Shown: positions 24,202-32,478 of the stretch, piece after piece | How positions within the stretch are numbered: the first letter of the stretch is position 1 | How the letters are laid out: every line of letters starts with the position of its first letter | DNA from: Thermincola sp. | GTDB lineage: Bacteria > Bacillota > Thermincolia > Thermincolales > UBA2595 | Length of the DNA stretch: 32,486 bases | NCBI GenBank assembly: GCA_022735835.1 | Contig: DYZU01000205.1 | Span: forward strand, 1 to 32,486 | Direction of reading: 5' to 3' | Notes under the pieces: generated by a model | Databases searched by the model: none | Told to the model about the DNA's origin: nothing | Seen by the model: only the letters and a program-made list of their open reading frames with translations | Position numbers and translations under genes: made by a program

Positions 24202-25776
24202 TTAACAGGCCCCCACCCTGCGGGCTTGTTTACCCCGAGGTTCAAGGTTCATTATTTCATATAGTTTATCCATATCCATGCTGTTTCTGACCACATCTGC
24301 CAGTTTGTTAAAATCTTTTTCCCGCTGTTCAAAGACAGTCTGCACGTCACTGGCCTCCAGGGGACCCCATCCCTTCTTCCGCCTTATCACGTCCAGGACA
24401 TGCCGGCGGAAGGAGTCATTGTCAAAAACTCCGTGGATATAGGTCCCAAATACTCTGCCGTCCGCGCGGACAGCCCCGTCCAGAATGTCAACTTCCCGGG
24501 TGGACCGCTCGCAGATCCGGAAGGCCGGCACTACTCCGTCACCGATCTCAGACCGGCCCATGTGAATTTCATACCCTTTCACCAATTGTCCTTTTACCCC
24601 GTCGAAGAACGGTCCGGAACCGATAATTTCCGCCTGGACCTGGGTAGTTATCTTGTCCGGGTCAAAGGTGGTGGTTATGTTCAGCAGGCCCAAACCTTTC
24701 ACGCTGTCAATATCGGACTCGGTGTGCAGGGGGTCATGCAGCTCCTTCCCCAGGATCTGAAAACCTCCGCAGATTCCGATGACGGGAACGCCTCTCCTTT
24801 CCTGTTCGATAATAAGAGACGCCAGTCCTGTTTTTTCAAGGTAGGTTATATCATGAATGGTATTCTTGCTGCCCGGGATGATGATCAGGTCCGGGTTGCC
24901 CATTTTATTGGCCTTGCCGACATACCGCAGCTGGACATCCGGTTCATCCTCAAGGGGGTCAAAATCAGTGAAATTGGAAATGTGGGGGAGGTTAATGACC
25001 ACCACGTCCAACTTATTCTCAACCGTTTTCATGCCGGCCTTCAGCGTCTCTTCCGGAATGGTGTCTTCCTCCTGGATCCGGAATCCCTGGAAATACGGAA
25101 TTATCCCCAGGACCGGCACCCCGGTCTTTTTCTCCAAAAATTCCACCGCCGGCTGAAACAGTTTCACATCACCGCGGAATTTATTAATTATTATGCCGGC
25201 CACCCGGGCCCTGTCCGCCGGGTCCAGGAGCTCCAGGGTGCCCACAACAGAGGCCAGGGCTCCCCCCTTGTCTATGTCTGCCACCAGCAGCACCGGGCAA
25301 TCTGCCATCCTGGCTATTCTCATATTTACTATTTCCGTAGCCTGCAGGTTGACCTCAGCCGGGCTTCCTGCCCCTTCTATAACAATGATTTCATACTCCG
25401 ACCTGAGTTTAGACAATGAATCTTCCACAACACCCAGGACCTGCATGTTATATTTTTCATGATATTCCTTGGCAGACATATTCCCCACCGGCCTGCCGAG
25501 GACAATTACCTGGGAGGTTGCCTGTCCGGTCGGTTTCAGCAGCACAGGGTTCATCAACACGCTCGGGGCCAGGCCGGCGGCTTCCGCCTGAACAACCTGA
25601 GCCCTGCCCATCTCTCCTCCATCCCTGGTGACATAAGAATTGAGGGCCATATTCTGCGATTTAAAAGGCGCAACCTTGTACCCGTCCTGCAGGAATATCC
25701 TGCACAGCGCCGCCACCAGCACGCTCTTACCTACATGTGAACCGGTTCCCTGCAACATAATGCATCCTGACTTCAT
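24202..25776 (-). CDS. cobQ: Cobyric acid synthase
   Basis: This 524-residue enzyme (also called CbiP) performs four amidations at the b, d, e and g side chains of adenosylcobyrinic acid a,c-diamide. Residues 1-230 form the ATPase domain with GTGSHVGKS (10-18), PFKSQNMALNSYVT and the invariant EGAGSPAE. The C-terminal class I glutamine amidotransferase has GICGGFQILG with nucleophile C336 and TYIHGVFD with catalytic H448. The ATG follows AAAGGAG. It is the second gene of the riboswitch-controlled operon, 5 nt after cobU. Confidence 0.96.
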   Translation of the reverse strand: MKSGCIMLQGTGSHVGKSVLVAALCRIFLQDGYKVAPFKSQNMALNSYVTRDGGEMGRAQVVQAEAAGLAPSVLMNPVLLKPTGQATSQVIVLGRPVGNMSAKEYHEKYNMQVLGVVEDSLSKLRSEYEIIVIEGAGSPAEVNLQATEIVNMRIARMADCPVLLVADIDKGGALASVVGTLELLDPADRARVAGIIINKFRGDVKLFQPAVEFLEKKTGVPVLGIIPYFQGFRIQEEDTIPEETLKAGMKTVENKLDVVVINLPHISNFTDFDPLEDEPDVQLRYVGKANKMGNPDLIIIPGSKNTIHDITYLEKTGLASLIIEQERRGVPVIGICGGFQILGKELHDPLHTESDIDSVKGLGLLNITTTFDPDKITTQVQAEIIGSGPFFDGVKGQLVKGYEIHMGRSEIGDGVVPAFRICERSTREVDILDGAVRADGRVFGTYIHGVFDNDSFRRHVLDVIRRKKGWGPLEASDVQTVFEQREKDFNKLADVVRNSMDMDKLYEIMNLEPRGKQARRVGAC

Positions 25777-25781
25777 AAATC

Positions 25782-26345
25782 TTACTCCTTTCTTCCTTTT
25801 AAATCTATAGGATATCCGGCAACCACCAGGTAAGCCTCGTCAGCCAGGCCCGCAATGATCTGGTTGGCCCGTCCCACAAGTTCCTGGTACTGCCGCCCGA
25901 GGAAATTGTCTGACACCAGGGTCATCCCGACCTCATTTGAAACAATTACCACATGGGCCTCTGCCTCTTTGGCTGCTTCGGCCAAAGACCTTATTTCCTC
26001 TAAAATCTCGGCCTGGAACTCCTTTTGAAATTCTTTTCCCTTTTCTTTTTCTTTTTCAAACATCAGATTGCTCAACAGGACTGTCAGACAATCGAGCATG
26101 ATCACGTCACATTTCGATCCATGATTGATAATTTCTCCGGTAACCTTTACCGGCTCTTCCACAGTTGTCCACGTGTCGGGCCTTCTTGCCCGGTGCAGGG
26201 CAATGCGGTGCCGCATCTCTTCATCCAGGGCCTCGGCCGTCGCGATATAAACAATTTTCTCGCCTAATTCGGAGGTGATCTTTTCGGCAAATGTGCTTTT
26301 GCCGCTCCTGATACCCCCGGTGACAAAAACGAGTTTTCCCCTCAT
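25782..26345 (-). CDS. cobU: Adenosylcobinamide kinase / guanylyltransferase
   Basis: This 187-residue bifunctional enzyme phosphorylates adenosylcobinamide and then transfers GMP to it, making AdoCbi-GDP for CobS. The P-loop VTGGIRSGKST is at 8-18, the GMP-accepting histidine lies in RIALHRARRPDTW (H51), and VIMLDCLTVLLSNL and IVSNEVGMTLV are family motifs. The ORF track starts 40 codons upstream, in the riboswitch leader; the ATG at 26345 follows AGGAG with 10 nt spacing. It is the first gene of the operon and its ribosome site lies just downstream of a strong leader hairpin. Confidence 0.94.
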   Translation of the reverse strand: MRGKLVFVTGGIRSGKSTFAEKITSELGEKIVYIATAEALDEEMRHRIALHRARRPDTWTTVEEPVKVTGEIINHGSKCDVIMLDCLTVLLSNLMFEKEKEKGKEFQKEFQAEILEEIRSLAEAAKEAEAHVVIVSNEVGMTLVSDNFLGRQYQELVGRANQIIAGLADEAYLVVAGYPIDLKGRKE

Positions 26346-26369
26346 TGTGTTCCAACTCCTAAATATTAA

Positions 26370-26394
26370 GTCCTCAGTACTGACGACTGAGGAC
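26370..26394 (-). promoter_or_regulatory. Expression-platform hairpin of the cobalamin riboswitch
   Basis: GTCCTCAGT and ACTGAGGAC form a perfect 9-bp stem around a 7-nt loop. It ends 10 bases before the cobU AGGAG site and is followed by TTAATATTT, a weak U-rich tract. It could act as a terminator or control ribosome access. Confidence 0.6.
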
Positions 26395-26465
26395 ATGGTA
26401 TTATCAAAGGCAATCTGCCGGATGATTCCACCATAATCCTTTACTCGCGAAGGACTGATGGCCAA

Positions 26466-26609
26466 CCTCCGGGCCGGTATCCTGGCTCCCAGATCAACAC
26501 GCCTCTTACGCCTTCCCCCGAACAGGTGGCATCATGTAAGGGCATTCCCTGGCTACAGTGGCGGAGACCGCTCAGGCTTATCCTGATTCCCGTTTGCGAC
26601 ACCCGGAAG
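26466..26609 (-). promoter_or_regulatory. Cobalamin riboswitch
   Basis: Read on the minus strand this leader contains the main conserved blocks of the cobalamin aptamer: GGGAATCAGG, GAGCGGTCTCCGCCACTGTAG, GATGCCACCTG, a GGGGGAAGGCG block and the B12 box AGCCAGGATACCGGCC (26472-26487). Closing stem P1 pairs CTTCCGGG (26602-26609) with CCCGGAGG (26466-26473). Binding of adenosylcobalamin or another cobalamin should turn off the downstream nine-gene operon. The spurious ORF at 26441-26677 is this RNA. The 408-nt stretch between cobU and the HD-domain gene is filled by this element and the two divergent promoters. Confidence 0.93.
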
Positions 26610-26624
26610 CATTTTATGCAGTTT

Positions 26625-26630
26625 ATTATA
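26625..26630 (-). promoter_or_regulatory. -10 element of the cobalamin operon promoter
   Basis: Minus-strand TATAAT lies about 16 nt upstream of the riboswitch P1 stem. No good -35 hexamer is seen at 16-18 bp. Confidence 0.5.
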
Positions 26631-26680
26631 CTAATTTTACTACAACTAGGCCTGTATGTAAATGCCTGGGGTTGCAAAAA

Positions 26681-26709
26681 TTCACATCCCCTTTAACTTG
26701 TGATATACT
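26681..26709 (+). promoter_or_regulatory. Promoter of the HD-domain gene
   Basis: TTCACA (26681-26686), a 17-bp spacer and extended -10 TGATATACT (hexamer 26704-26709) lie about 45 nt upstream of the ATG. Confidence 0.7.
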
Positions 26710-26753
26710 GAATAAAACCGGTTCCCGGCAACAACCAGGGGTGGGACAAGTTT

Positions 26754-27290
26754 ATGAACACAACTCTTAAAAGAAGCCGGCAGTTTTTCCAGGCGCTTTT
26801 TGCGAAAATGGAACCCAAAGACCATGCAATGGTTGAGCAATACCTGGACGAAACCGAAAAAGAGCTTTTTTACAGGATGGCTCCCGCTGTCCAGAAGCAC
26901 TGCGTTAACGTGGCTGAAACAGTCTCCGGCATGGACGGCGGCCGGCCTGACCTGAACCGCCGCCTCCTCATAAAAGCGGCTTTGCTGCACGATTTAGGCA
27001 AGTCCGGCGGGGATTTCACTTTGCTGGACCGGGTCTGGTACGTGCTGGTGAAGAAAATTTCACCCCGATTGGCCTTGAAATTGGCCAAACCCGGAAAAGG
27101 CCGGTTTTTGGCCAGGCTGCGCAACGCCTTTTACATTCACTTAAATCACGCGGAGATGGGCGCTTCCTTGCTCCGAAACTCCGGGCTCAAAGGAGAACTT
27201 GTTTATCTGGTGCGGAATCACCATAACGATGGCCTGGCTTCCGGTTCGCCAGAACTGGAACTGCTTATTCAGGCCGACGAGCTAAACTAG
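26754..27290 (+). CDS. HD-domain phosphohydrolase-like protein
   Basis: This 178-residue cytoplasmic protein has the HD-superfamily metal ligands: H49 in VQKHCVNVA, the H79-D80 pair in AALLHDLGK, then HLNHAEMGASLL and VRNHHNDG near the C terminus, the order expected of metal-dependent HD phosphohydrolases. Substrate is unknown; nucleotide or phosphate-ester hydrolysis is typical. The basic segment around residues 100-125 (KISPRLALKLAKPGKGRFLARL) is an insertion with no known role. It is the only plus-strand gene here, divergent from the cob operon and with its own promoter, so it is probably not part of B12 synthesis. A strong terminator follows. Confidence 0.8.
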   Translation: MNTTLKRSRQFFQALFAKMEPKDHAMVEQYLDETEKELFYRMAPAVQKHCVNVAETVSGMDGGRPDLNRRLLIKAALLHDLGKSGGDFTLLDRVWYVLVKKISPRLALKLAKPGKGRFLARLRNAFYIHLNHAEMGASLLRNSGLKGELVYLVRNHHNDGLASGSPELELLIQADELN

Positions 27291-27311
27291 AACAAATCCA
27301 AAGAGAAATTT

Positions 27312-27336
27312 AAAAACCGGCAGTGCCGGTTTTTTT
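27312..27336. terminator. Bidirectional terminator between the HD and DUF3842 genes
   Basis: AAAACCGGCA and TGCCGGTTTT pair almost end to end around a very short loop and are flanked by A and T runs, so it can work for both convergent transcripts. Confidence 0.9.
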
Positions 27337-27742
27337 ATATTCTTTCTTTGATTTTGGTCAAAAGGTCTTCAATCAGGTGCGGCAGGGGCTCAGATTTATA
27401 TCCTGCCAGTTCAATATCACCGCGTGTTACCGGCAGAAGAATTTTGGGGGCGGCGCTGCTGGATACGACCTCCGCCATCCTGGGAGTAACCTCTCCCAGC
27501 ATGGCGTTTGCCATGACAATACTTATCGGGCCCACTATCAGGTCCACCCTGCCGGCATTGAAAACAACGGCATTTTCACCGGAAGCCCCTTCATTGGCGC
27601 CTGCCTTCAACATAGCGGCTGTCGCCAGGGCGTTAGTGCCTAAAGCGAGGATTTCAACTTCTTCGGGTAGTTCTTTCCTCAGTTTTTCTATAATATACTT
27701 GCCTATTCCCCCACCCTGTCCGTCAATCACCGCAATCCTCAT
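27335..27742 (-). CDS. DUF3842 family protein
   Basis: This 135-residue protein is a DUF3842 member, found in anaerobic Firmicutes. It begins MRIAVIDGQGGGIGKYIIEKL, a glycine-rich loop following a beta strand like a nucleotide-binding (Rossmann-type) start, and continues with LGTNALATAAMLKAGA, a GVDLIVGPISIVMANAMLGEVTPRM-like block and PVTRGDIELAGY. The function is unknown. The ORF track starts 14 codons early; the ATG at 27742 follows GGAGGAGG. It lies 16 nt after hypE and ends at a shared terminator, so it is the last gene of the hyp operon. Whether it takes part in hydrogenase maturation is open. Confidence 0.85.
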   Translation of the reverse strand: MRIAVIDGQGGGIGKYIIEKLRKELPEEVEILALGTNALATAAMLKAGANEGASGENAVVFNAGRVDLIVGPISIVMANAMLGEVTPRMAEVVSSSAAPKILLPVTRGDIELAGYKSEPLPHLIEDLLTKIKERI

Positions 27743-27758
27743 GGTACCTCCTCCTACG

Positions 27759-28769
27759 CTAACATATCCTGGGCAACTGCTCACCCACCAGCATGTCCAC
27801 TATCCTGCGCCCGCCGATACCCGTGGAAAGAACGACTCTTCCCGGGTGGTCGGCCACCACTTCGCCTATGATGGCACTTTCAGCCCCATAGGGGTGTTTT
27901 TTCATGGCTTCCAGCATCAGGCCCGCTTTTTCGGCAGGAACTACTGCCAAGAGCTTTCCTTCGTTAGCCACATACAGGGGGTCAAATCCAAGGATCTCGC
28001 AGGCTGCCAGGACCTGTTCGCGGACCGGTATGGCTTCTTCCTGCAGGACGATCCCAACATTGCTCTGGGAGGCAATCTCATTCAGGGTTGTGGCCACACC
28101 TCCCCTGGTCGGGTCCCTGAGTACATGGATGTCCCTGGATACCTCCAGCATTGCCTTCACCAGCCCGTTCAGGGGCGCAGAGTCACTGGCAATTTCTTCT
28201 CTGAAAGAAAGCCCCTGGCGTTCAGCCATTACAGCTATGCCGTGGTCACCTATATACCCGTTAATAAGGACTTTATCTCCCGGTCGGGCAAAGCTGCCGG
28301 ATATATTTACCCCTTCCGGTACCAGTCCTATCCCGGATGTGTTTATGAATATTCGGTCTGCCGAACCTCTCTCGACAACCTTTGTATCACCGCAGACGAT
28401 TTTCACCCCGGCTTCGTCGGCCGTTTTTCTCATCGATTCCACAATAGTCTTCAGCTGGTCGACAGGCAGCCCCTCTTCGATAATGAAACCGGCGCTTAAA
28501 TACAACGGTTCGGCACCGCCCATGGCCAGGTCATTGACTGTCCCGCAGACCGCCAGTTTGCCGATGTCTCCTCCCGGAAAGAACGGCGGACTGACAACAA
28601 ATGAATCGGTGGTAAAGGCCAGCCGTACCCCCGCAGCATATATTTCGGCCCTGTCATCAAGCTGATTCAGGACATCATTATCAAATACGGGCAGAAATAA
28701 ATCCTTGACCAGCTGGTGGGACAACCTGCCCCCGCTTCCGTGAGCAAGCAAAATCTTTTTTTCCGCCAA
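27759..28769 (-). CDS. hypE: Hydrogenase maturation protein HypE
   Basis: This 336-residue protein dehydrates the carbamoyl group on its C-terminal cysteine to thiocyanate, the donor of the CN ligands of the NiFe site. It has the AIR-synthase-like fold: HGSGGRLSHQLVKDLFLPVF at the N terminus, FTTDSFVVSPPFFPGGDIGKLAVCGTVNDLAMGGA, and LRDPTRGGVATTLNEIA in the centre. The C terminus ends in PRIC with C336 as the modified residue. The start is TTG after AAGGAG; the gene begins 5 nt after the hypD stop codon. Confidence 0.96.
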   Translation of the reverse strand: MAEKKILLAHGSGGRLSHQLVKDLFLPVFDNDVLNQLDDRAEIYAAGVRLAFTTDSFVVSPPFFPGGDIGKLAVCGTVNDLAMGGAEPLYLSAGFIIEEGLPVDQLKTIVESMRKTADEAGVKIVCGDTKVVERGSADRIFINTSGIGLVPEGVNISGSFARPGDKVLINGYIGDHGIAVMAERQGLSFREEIASDSAPLNGLVKAMLEVSRDIHVLRDPTRGGVATTLNEIASQSNVGIVLQEEAIPVREQVLAACEILGFDPLYVANEGKLLAVVPAEKAGLMLEAMKKHPYGAESAIIGEVVADHPGRVVLSTGIGGRRIVDMLVGEQLPRIC

Positions 28770-28774
28770 ATTAT

Positions 28775-29863
28775 TCAGCTCCTTTTCCCGTATTTATAAT
28801 ACGCTGCACAGGTTCCCTCCACAGACACCATGCAGGGGCCGATAGGGTGTTCCGGCAGGCATGCCTTGCCGTAAAGACCACATTCCAGGGGAGTTATAAC
28901 GCCCCGTAAAACCTCTCCGCACCTGCAGCCCGGGTGCTCCCGGCTTTCCCTGATTTCTATGCCGAACTTTTTTACCGCATCATATTTCCGGTATCTTTTC
29001 CGGAGCTTTAAGCCGGTTCCGGGAATGGTTCCAATCCCCCGCCAGACCGCGTCGCTTGGTTCAAAAACCTTAAACAGCACCTTCATGGCATGAGGATTGC
29101 CTTCCTGCGGCACACCCCGGCTGTACTGAATTTCAACCCTGGCCGTGCCTTCTTCTATCTGTTTTACCAGCATCAATATCCCCTGCAGAATATCAACCGG
29201 TTCAAAACCTATTATCACTGCAGGAATGCTGAACTCCCGGGCGATGAATTCATAAGGCTTAATCCCTATCAGGGCGCTGACATGCCCGGGAAGGATAAAC
29301 CCGTTAATGCCGGTTTCATTATTGTCCAGAAGCGCCCTGATGGCCTGCGGAATAAGTTTTTGGGCCCCCAGCACGGAAAAGTTGGTCAGGCCTTCGCGTT
29401 CGGCCCGCAATACCGCGGCTGCGATTGTTGGGGATGTGGTCTCAAAACCGATCCCGAAAAACACCACTTCTTTTTCAGGATTGTTGACTGCAATGTCAAC
29501 CGCATCCAATGTGGAATAAACAATCCTGATATCGGCTCCCAGCGCCTTTTCCGCGGATAGGCTGGATTCCGATCCCGGGACTTTCATCATGTCACCGAAG
29601 GTGGTCAGGATAACTCCCGGCCGGCGGCATAATTCTATGGCTTCGTCTATGTGCTTGTTAGGCGTAACGCATACGGGGCAACCGGGCCCGGATATCAAAG
29701 TGATGTTATGAGGCAGTATGTCCCTGATGCCATGCCTGAATATTGACACCGTGTGGGTCCCGCATACTTCCATCAGCTTAGCCGGTTTTTTGGACACTTT
29801 TTTTATTTTTTCCAGGATCTCGCCGGCCAATTTGCTGTCCCTGTATTCTTTAAGAAACTTCAT
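28775..29863 (-). CDS. hypD: Hydrogenase maturation protein HypD
   Basis: This 362-residue Fe-S protein works with HypC as the scaffold on which the Fe(CN)2CO group is built. Conserved elements are MEVCGTHTVSIFRHGIRDILP, the SGPGCPVCVTP active-site cysteines, GFETTSPT and FILPGHVSALIG. The C-terminal Cys-rich part (CRCGEVLRG, CGLYGKACLPEHPIGPCMVS, GTCAAYYKYG) holds the ligands of the [4Fe-4S] cluster. The ATG follows AAGGAG and overlaps hypC by 14 nt. Confidence 0.96.
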   Translation of the reverse strand: MKFLKEYRDSKLAGEILEKIKKVSKKPAKLMEVCGTHTVSIFRHGIRDILPHNITLISGPGCPVCVTPNKHIDEAIELCRRPGVILTTFGDMMKVPGSESSLSAEKALGADIRIVYSTLDAVDIAVNNPEKEVVFFGIGFETTSPTIAAAVLRAEREGLTNFSVLGAQKLIPQAIRALLDNNETGINGFILPGHVSALIGIKPYEFIAREFSIPAVIIGFEPVDILQGILMLVKQIEEGTARVEIQYSRGVPQEGNPHAMKVLFKVFEPSDAVWRGIGTIPGTGLKLRKRYRKYDAVKKFGIEIRESREHPGCRCGEVLRGVITPLECGLYGKACLPEHPIGPCMVSVEGTCAAYYKYGKRS

Positions 29864-30074
29864 GCTCCAAGATCTCCTTAAACAGCTCCAGTGTTTTTAA
29901 AGCCTCTTCCTCATCAATCACCTGGATGGCAAACCCGGCGTGGACCAGGACATAATCATCAAGTTTGGCCTCAGGCGCCAGGTCCAGGCTCACTTTCCGG
30001 GTGACGCCGGCTATTTCTACTTCGGCAATATTGTCATCGATGGAAATGATTTTGGCCGGTATCGCTAAACACAT
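29850..30074 (-). CDS. hypC: Hydrogenase maturation chaperone HypC
   Basis: This 74-residue protein is the small chaperone that carries the iron centre from HypD to the hydrogenase large subunit. It starts MCLAIPAKI with the essential Cys2, which becomes the N-terminal residue after Met removal, and contains the family's DYVLVHAGFAIQVIDEEEA. The ATG follows GAGGAGG and overlaps the end of hypF by 10 nt. Confidence 0.96.
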   Translation of the reverse strand: MCLAIPAKIISIDDNIAEVEIAGVTRKVSLDLAPEAKLDDYVLVHAGFAIQVIDEEEALKTLELFKEILEHEVS

Positions 30075-32359
30075 CCTGATTTCCTCCTCTCATCGGCTAT
30101 TACCGCCTGTCCCAGGGATATCCCCCCGTCATTGGTGGGAACCAGCCTGTGAACATAAACCGCAAAATTGTTTTTCTCCAGGTCCCGGTGGACCATGTCC
30201 AGCAGAAACATATTCTGGAACACTCCGCCGCTAAGGCAGACACGGTTTTCGCCGTACTGCTCCCTGGCCATCAGGCAGACCCGGGTAATAATGTCTTTCA
30301 CCGTGTAGTGAAATTTGCAGGCAATAGAACTCCGCGTTACTCCATTCATCAGGTCAGCCAGCACTTCCCTGATCATGGGACCGGTGTCAATTTCCCATGC
30401 CGGGCCGGAATTGTTGATAACATAATTATATCTTATGTTAACTGTATTTTTTTCTGTGAGAGCAATCTGTTCCATTTCCACTGCCGCCTGGCCCTCATAA
30501 TTAACGTGATCTCTGACGCCAATTAAGGCTGCCACAGCATCAAACAGCCTACCCATACTCGACGTAGGCGGGCAATTAATCAATTTTTCCATCATGTCAT
30601 CCAGCGCATCAAGGAGCATCTCATTCTTTCCGGCCAGGAACTTGGCCCCTTTCTGTTCTCTCCATTCATGTCCAAACTGGCTGTACAAATAGCCCGCCGC
30701 CATTCGCCATGGTTCTTTAATTGCTCGTGCTCCTCCGGGCATGGGTATATATTTCAAATGTCCGATTCTTCGAAAATCGGTGAGAGAAGCATATAAAAAC
30801 TCACCTCCCCAGATGGAACCGTCAGGACCGAAACCGGTGCCGTCAAAAGCAACCCCCAGAACTTGCCCGTCCAGACCGTTCTCGGCCATACAGCTGGCTA
30901 TGTGGGCATGATGATGCTGAACACCGGTCTTTTTAATGCCCGGCAGATCAAGGGCGTATTTGGTGGAGAGGTATTCCGGGTGGTAGTCATAGGCTACAAG
31001 GTCCGGCTCCACATGAAAGAGCTTCTTGTACATAGCAATTTCCCGTTCAAAGGCCTGCAAGGTTTCCAGGTTTTCCAGGTCTCCTATATGGTGACTGATA
31101 AAAGCATACCTTCCCTTGGTCAGGCAAAAGGTGTTCTTCTGTTCGCCCCCTACGGCCAGAACCTGTCCCATTTCCCGGGACAGCTTGACCGGCGCCGGAG
31201 CATACCCCCGGGACCTTCTCACAGGGTATTCTCTCCCCCGGTACACTCTGGTCACCGAGTCATCACAGCGATGCCAAATAACCCGGTTGTGAGCAAGAAA
31301 ATAATCGGCGATCTGGCCCAATCTTAAAAATGCGTCCTCATCCTCGTAAGCGATAGGTTCGTCGCTTAAGTTTCCGCTGGTCATTACCAGGGGAAAATCT
31401 ACATGTTCAAAAAGGATATAATGCAGCGGTGTATAGGGCAGCATCAGGCCCAGGTATGAGTTGCCGGGCGCCACCTGTTCAGCCAGTAAACATCCTTTTT
31501 TTCTTAAAAGCACGATGGGCCTGGCCGGAGACATCATCAGCCTGGCCTCTTCTTCATTAATATAACAGTATTCCTTAGCCTGTTCAAGATTTTTGACCAT
31601 AACGGCAAAAGGTTTATCTTCACGAACCTTGCGTTCCCGCAGACTGCTGACGGTGTCATTGTCAAGAGCGTTGCAGGCCAGGTGGTATCCCCCCAGACCT
31701 TTAACTGCCAGGATATATTTCTCCCGCAGTAACCTGGCCGCCAGGATTACCGGGTTGTCCTGAGACACCAGCCCTCCTGACGAATCCCGCAAAACAACCC
31801 TGGGTCCACACACATGGCAGGCATTTGGCTGGGCGTGAAACCTCCTGTTGGTTGGATCCCCGTACTCGGCGGCACACTCGGGGCACATTGGGAACACATT
31901 CATGGTGGTATACTCCCGGTCGTAAGGGACGTCCTTGATAATCGTGAATCTCGGTCCGCAATTGGTGCAGTTTATAAACGGGTACATGTACCGCCGGTCA
32001 TGGGGGTCAAACAGCTCCCCCAGGCATTCCGCACATGTGGCCACATCGACGGCAACAAGCGCTTCAACTTCCCCTGACCGCGCCGATGTGCCTATGGTAA
32101 ACTCCGTGTAACCGGCGGGATCCATCTGTTGCACCGTAATTTCTTCTATTTTAGCCAAGGGAGGCGCTTCTTCCCGCAAACTTTGGATAAAGCGGTCGAC
32201 AGGCTCCCGTTCTCCCTCCACCTCTATTTGGACACCTTCGGGGGTATTAACCACCAGGCCCCTTAAAGCATATCTCCTGGCCAGGCCGTAAACAAAAGGC
32301 CTGAAACCCACGCCCTGGACTATTCCCTTAACTAGAACCGCTTTCCGTACTAATGCCAT
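30065..32359 (-). CDS. hypF: Carbamoyltransferase HypF
   Basis: This 764-residue protein makes the carbamoyl group used for the CN ligands, using carbamoyl phosphate and ATP. Domains in order: acylphosphatase (VQGVGFRP at 14-21), two zinc-finger modules (Cys pairs at 109/112, 131/134, 159/162, 181/184), a YrdC-like domain (from about 200) and a Kae1-like carbamoyltransferase domain (HHHAHIASCMAENGL; GVAFDGTGFGPDGSIWGGE; VCLSGGVFQNMFL). The ORF track begins at a GTG eight codons earlier without a ribosome site; the ATG at 32359 has GAAGG upstream. It is first in the hypFCDE operon behind a consensus promoter. hypA, hypB and hydrogenase structural genes are not in the window. Confidence 0.96.
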   Translation of the reverse strand: MALVRKAVLVKGIVQGVGFRPFVYGLARRYALRGLVVNTPEGVQIEVEGEREPVDRFIQSLREEAPPLAKIEEITVQQMDPAGYTEFTIGTSARSGEVEALVAVDVATCAECLGELFDPHDRRYMYPFINCTNCGPRFTIIKDVPYDREYTTMNVFPMCPECAAEYGDPTNRRFHAQPNACHVCGPRVVLRDSSGGLVSQDNPVILAARLLREKYILAVKGLGGYHLACNALDNDTVSSLRERKVREDKPFAVMVKNLEQAKEYCYINEEEARLMMSPARPIVLLRKKGCLLAEQVAPGNSYLGLMLPYTPLHYILFEHVDFPLVMTSGNLSDEPIAYEDEDAFLRLGQIADYFLAHNRVIWHRCDDSVTRVYRGREYPVRRSRGYAPAPVKLSREMGQVLAVGGEQKNTFCLTKGRYAFISHHIGDLENLETLQAFEREIAMYKKLFHVEPDLVAYDYHPEYLSTKYALDLPGIKKTGVQHHHAHIASCMAENGLDGQVLGVAFDGTGFGPDGSIWGGEFLYASLTDFRRIGHLKYIPMPGGARAIKEPWRMAAGYLYSQFGHEWREQKGAKFLAGKNEMLLDALDDMMEKLINCPPTSSMGRLFDAVAALIGVRDHVNYEGQAAVEMEQIALTEKNTVNIRYNYVINNSGPAWEIDTGPMIREVLADLMNGVTRSSIACKFHYTVKDIITRVCLMAREQYGENRVCLSGGVFQNMFLLDMVHRDLEKNNFAVYVHRLVPTNDGGISLGQAVIADERRKSGCV

Positions 32360-32412
32360 TGAAATTGTACCTTCGCCTTTCACCAGATACTCAGTGCATA
32401 CCCGGTTTTTTT

Positions 32413-32441
32413 ATTATACCTAATAATTAAAAACTCGTCAA
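32413..32441 (-). promoter_or_regulatory. Sigma-A promoter of the hyp operon
   Basis: Minus-strand TTGACG (32436-32441) and TATAAT (32413-32418) are separated by exactly 17 bp, about 55 nt upstream of the hypF ATG. Confidence 0.85.
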
Positions 32442-32452
32442 AAATGTTGAAA

Positions 32453-32478
32453 GACGGGCAGGTGTATTCCGGAGAGCG
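32453..32478 (+). repeat. 26-nt edge repeat, copy B
   Basis: On the plus strand this begins GACGGGCAGGTGTATTCC and ends GAGCG, matching 23 of 26 positions of the copy at 1-26 (minus strand). It is followed by GCGTTATA at the window end and probably precedes a divergent gene outside the window. Confidence 0.5.

Noticed and set aside
24400-25419. 339-residue plus-strand ORF
   Set aside because: It lies wholly inside cobQ on the opposite strand; cobQ has all expected motifs, and the plus-strand product resembles no family.
26441-26677. 78-residue minus-strand ORF upstream of cobU
   Set aside because: The sequence is the cobalamin riboswitch; conserved aptamer blocks explain it better than coding.
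27348-28499. 383-residue plus-strand ORF
   Set aside because: It is antisense to DUF3842 and hypE, both firmly identified; it has no ribosome site and low-complexity composition.
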